The position numbers were made by a program, and so were the translations under genes. Under the pieces are notes generated by a model. The model did no database searches. It was not told where the DNA came from and saw only the letters and a list, made by a program, of their open reading frames with translations. 64,000 bases of DNA from Kribbella sp. VKM Ac-2569 (GTDB lineage: Bacteria; Actinomycetota; Actinomycetes; Propionibacteriales; Kribbellaceae). The stretch is from positions 124,001 through 188,000 of the forward strand of contig NZ_SGXJ01000002.1 in NCBI RefSeq assembly GCF_004216905.1, read 5' to 3'. This document shows positions 63,967 through 64,000 of this stretch, one piece after another; positions within the stretch are counted from its first letter, which is position 1; the number at the start of each line of letters is the position of its first letter.

Positions 63967-64000
63967 ATGGTCGGTCGGGAGGGTACCGATCGTGGGGGCG
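63967..64000 (+). CDS. Start of a further gene (partial)
   Basis: ATG at 63967 with GGAGGGG 7 bases upstream opens a frame (MVGREGTDRGG) that runs off the window. An in-frame GTG at 63961 is less well spaced. Product unknown. Confidence 0.4.
   Translation, partial: MVGREGTDRGG

Overview
The window is about 64 kb of high-GC DNA with the gene content of a filamentous or coryneform actinobacterium. Markers for this are two WhiB-family proteins, the 24-residue ribosomal protein bL37, a fused 2-oxoglutarate dehydrogenase/E2 (Kgd) followed by a DUF6104 protein, the mycothiol-linked SigR/RsrA pair, an RsbW-like protein with SigF, an ECF42/DGPF pair and HisN. Protein style suggests Nocardioidaceae, perhaps Kribbella; that is inference, and no rRNA or other taxonomic marker is present. 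I saw no tRNA or rRNA genes, CRISPR arrays, insertion sequences, phage genes or plasmid origin, so this looks like ordinary chromosome.

Layout. 1-6.5 kb: a CopB-type copper ATPase (cut by the window edge) with a CsoR-type operator, an ABC-F protein with an upstream-ORF leader, GntR and LuxR regulators, and small proteins. 6.5-13.6 kb: kgd with a long structured leader, DUF6104, an AAA ATPase, an ArsR regulator divergent from a cation antiporter with a 20-bp palindrome between them, and an atypical WhiB. 13.7-22.3 kb: GNAT, quinone oxidoreductase, malic enzyme, then two complete polar amino-acid ABC cassettes (binding protein, permease, ATPase) with a shared upstream motif. 22.4-31.3 kb: RsbW-SigF, WhiB1, a methyltransferase, a PdtaS-like kinase, DUF2785, a membrane phosphatase/nuclease-family protein, and a DUF3311-sodium/solute symporter pair. 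31.3-41.2 kb: DUF5317, one degenerate and one intact HD-GYP protein, bL37, a large XRE/NB-ARC/TPR regulator, SigR-RsrA with a SigR-type promoter, a hydrolase, an SRAP/YedK DNA-damage protein, and a degenerate GGDEF protein. 41.4-50 kb: a one-piece sigma/anti-sigma/membrane sensor, then an archaeal-type AspRS behind a translational T-box, in an operon with a phosphotransferase and an M20 peptidase, then a LAL-type LuxR regulator. 50-64 kb: hydrolases, a DsbA-family protein, DoxX, aroA-rsgA, DUF2231, hisN, ECF42-DGPF, a pair of M16 peptidases, a CBS protein and the first codons of a further gene.

The most interesting elements are: (i) the T-box leader (43797-43999), whose specifier GAC and TGGC bulge fit tRNA-Asp and whose sequestrator pairs with the Shine-Dalgarno of an archaeal-type AspRS; (ii) the 773-aa ECF sigma-zinc anti-sigma-TM-ectodomain fusion (41435-43756); (iii) the ABC-F leader, with promoter, 13-codon leader peptide and two mutually exclusive hairpins (3431-3568); (iv) the SigR-type promoter that places the predicted transcription start at an in-frame ATG of sigR; and (v) several dispersed palindromic elements. 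Regulation is the main theme: about a dozen regulators, four of them sigma factors, are encoded here.
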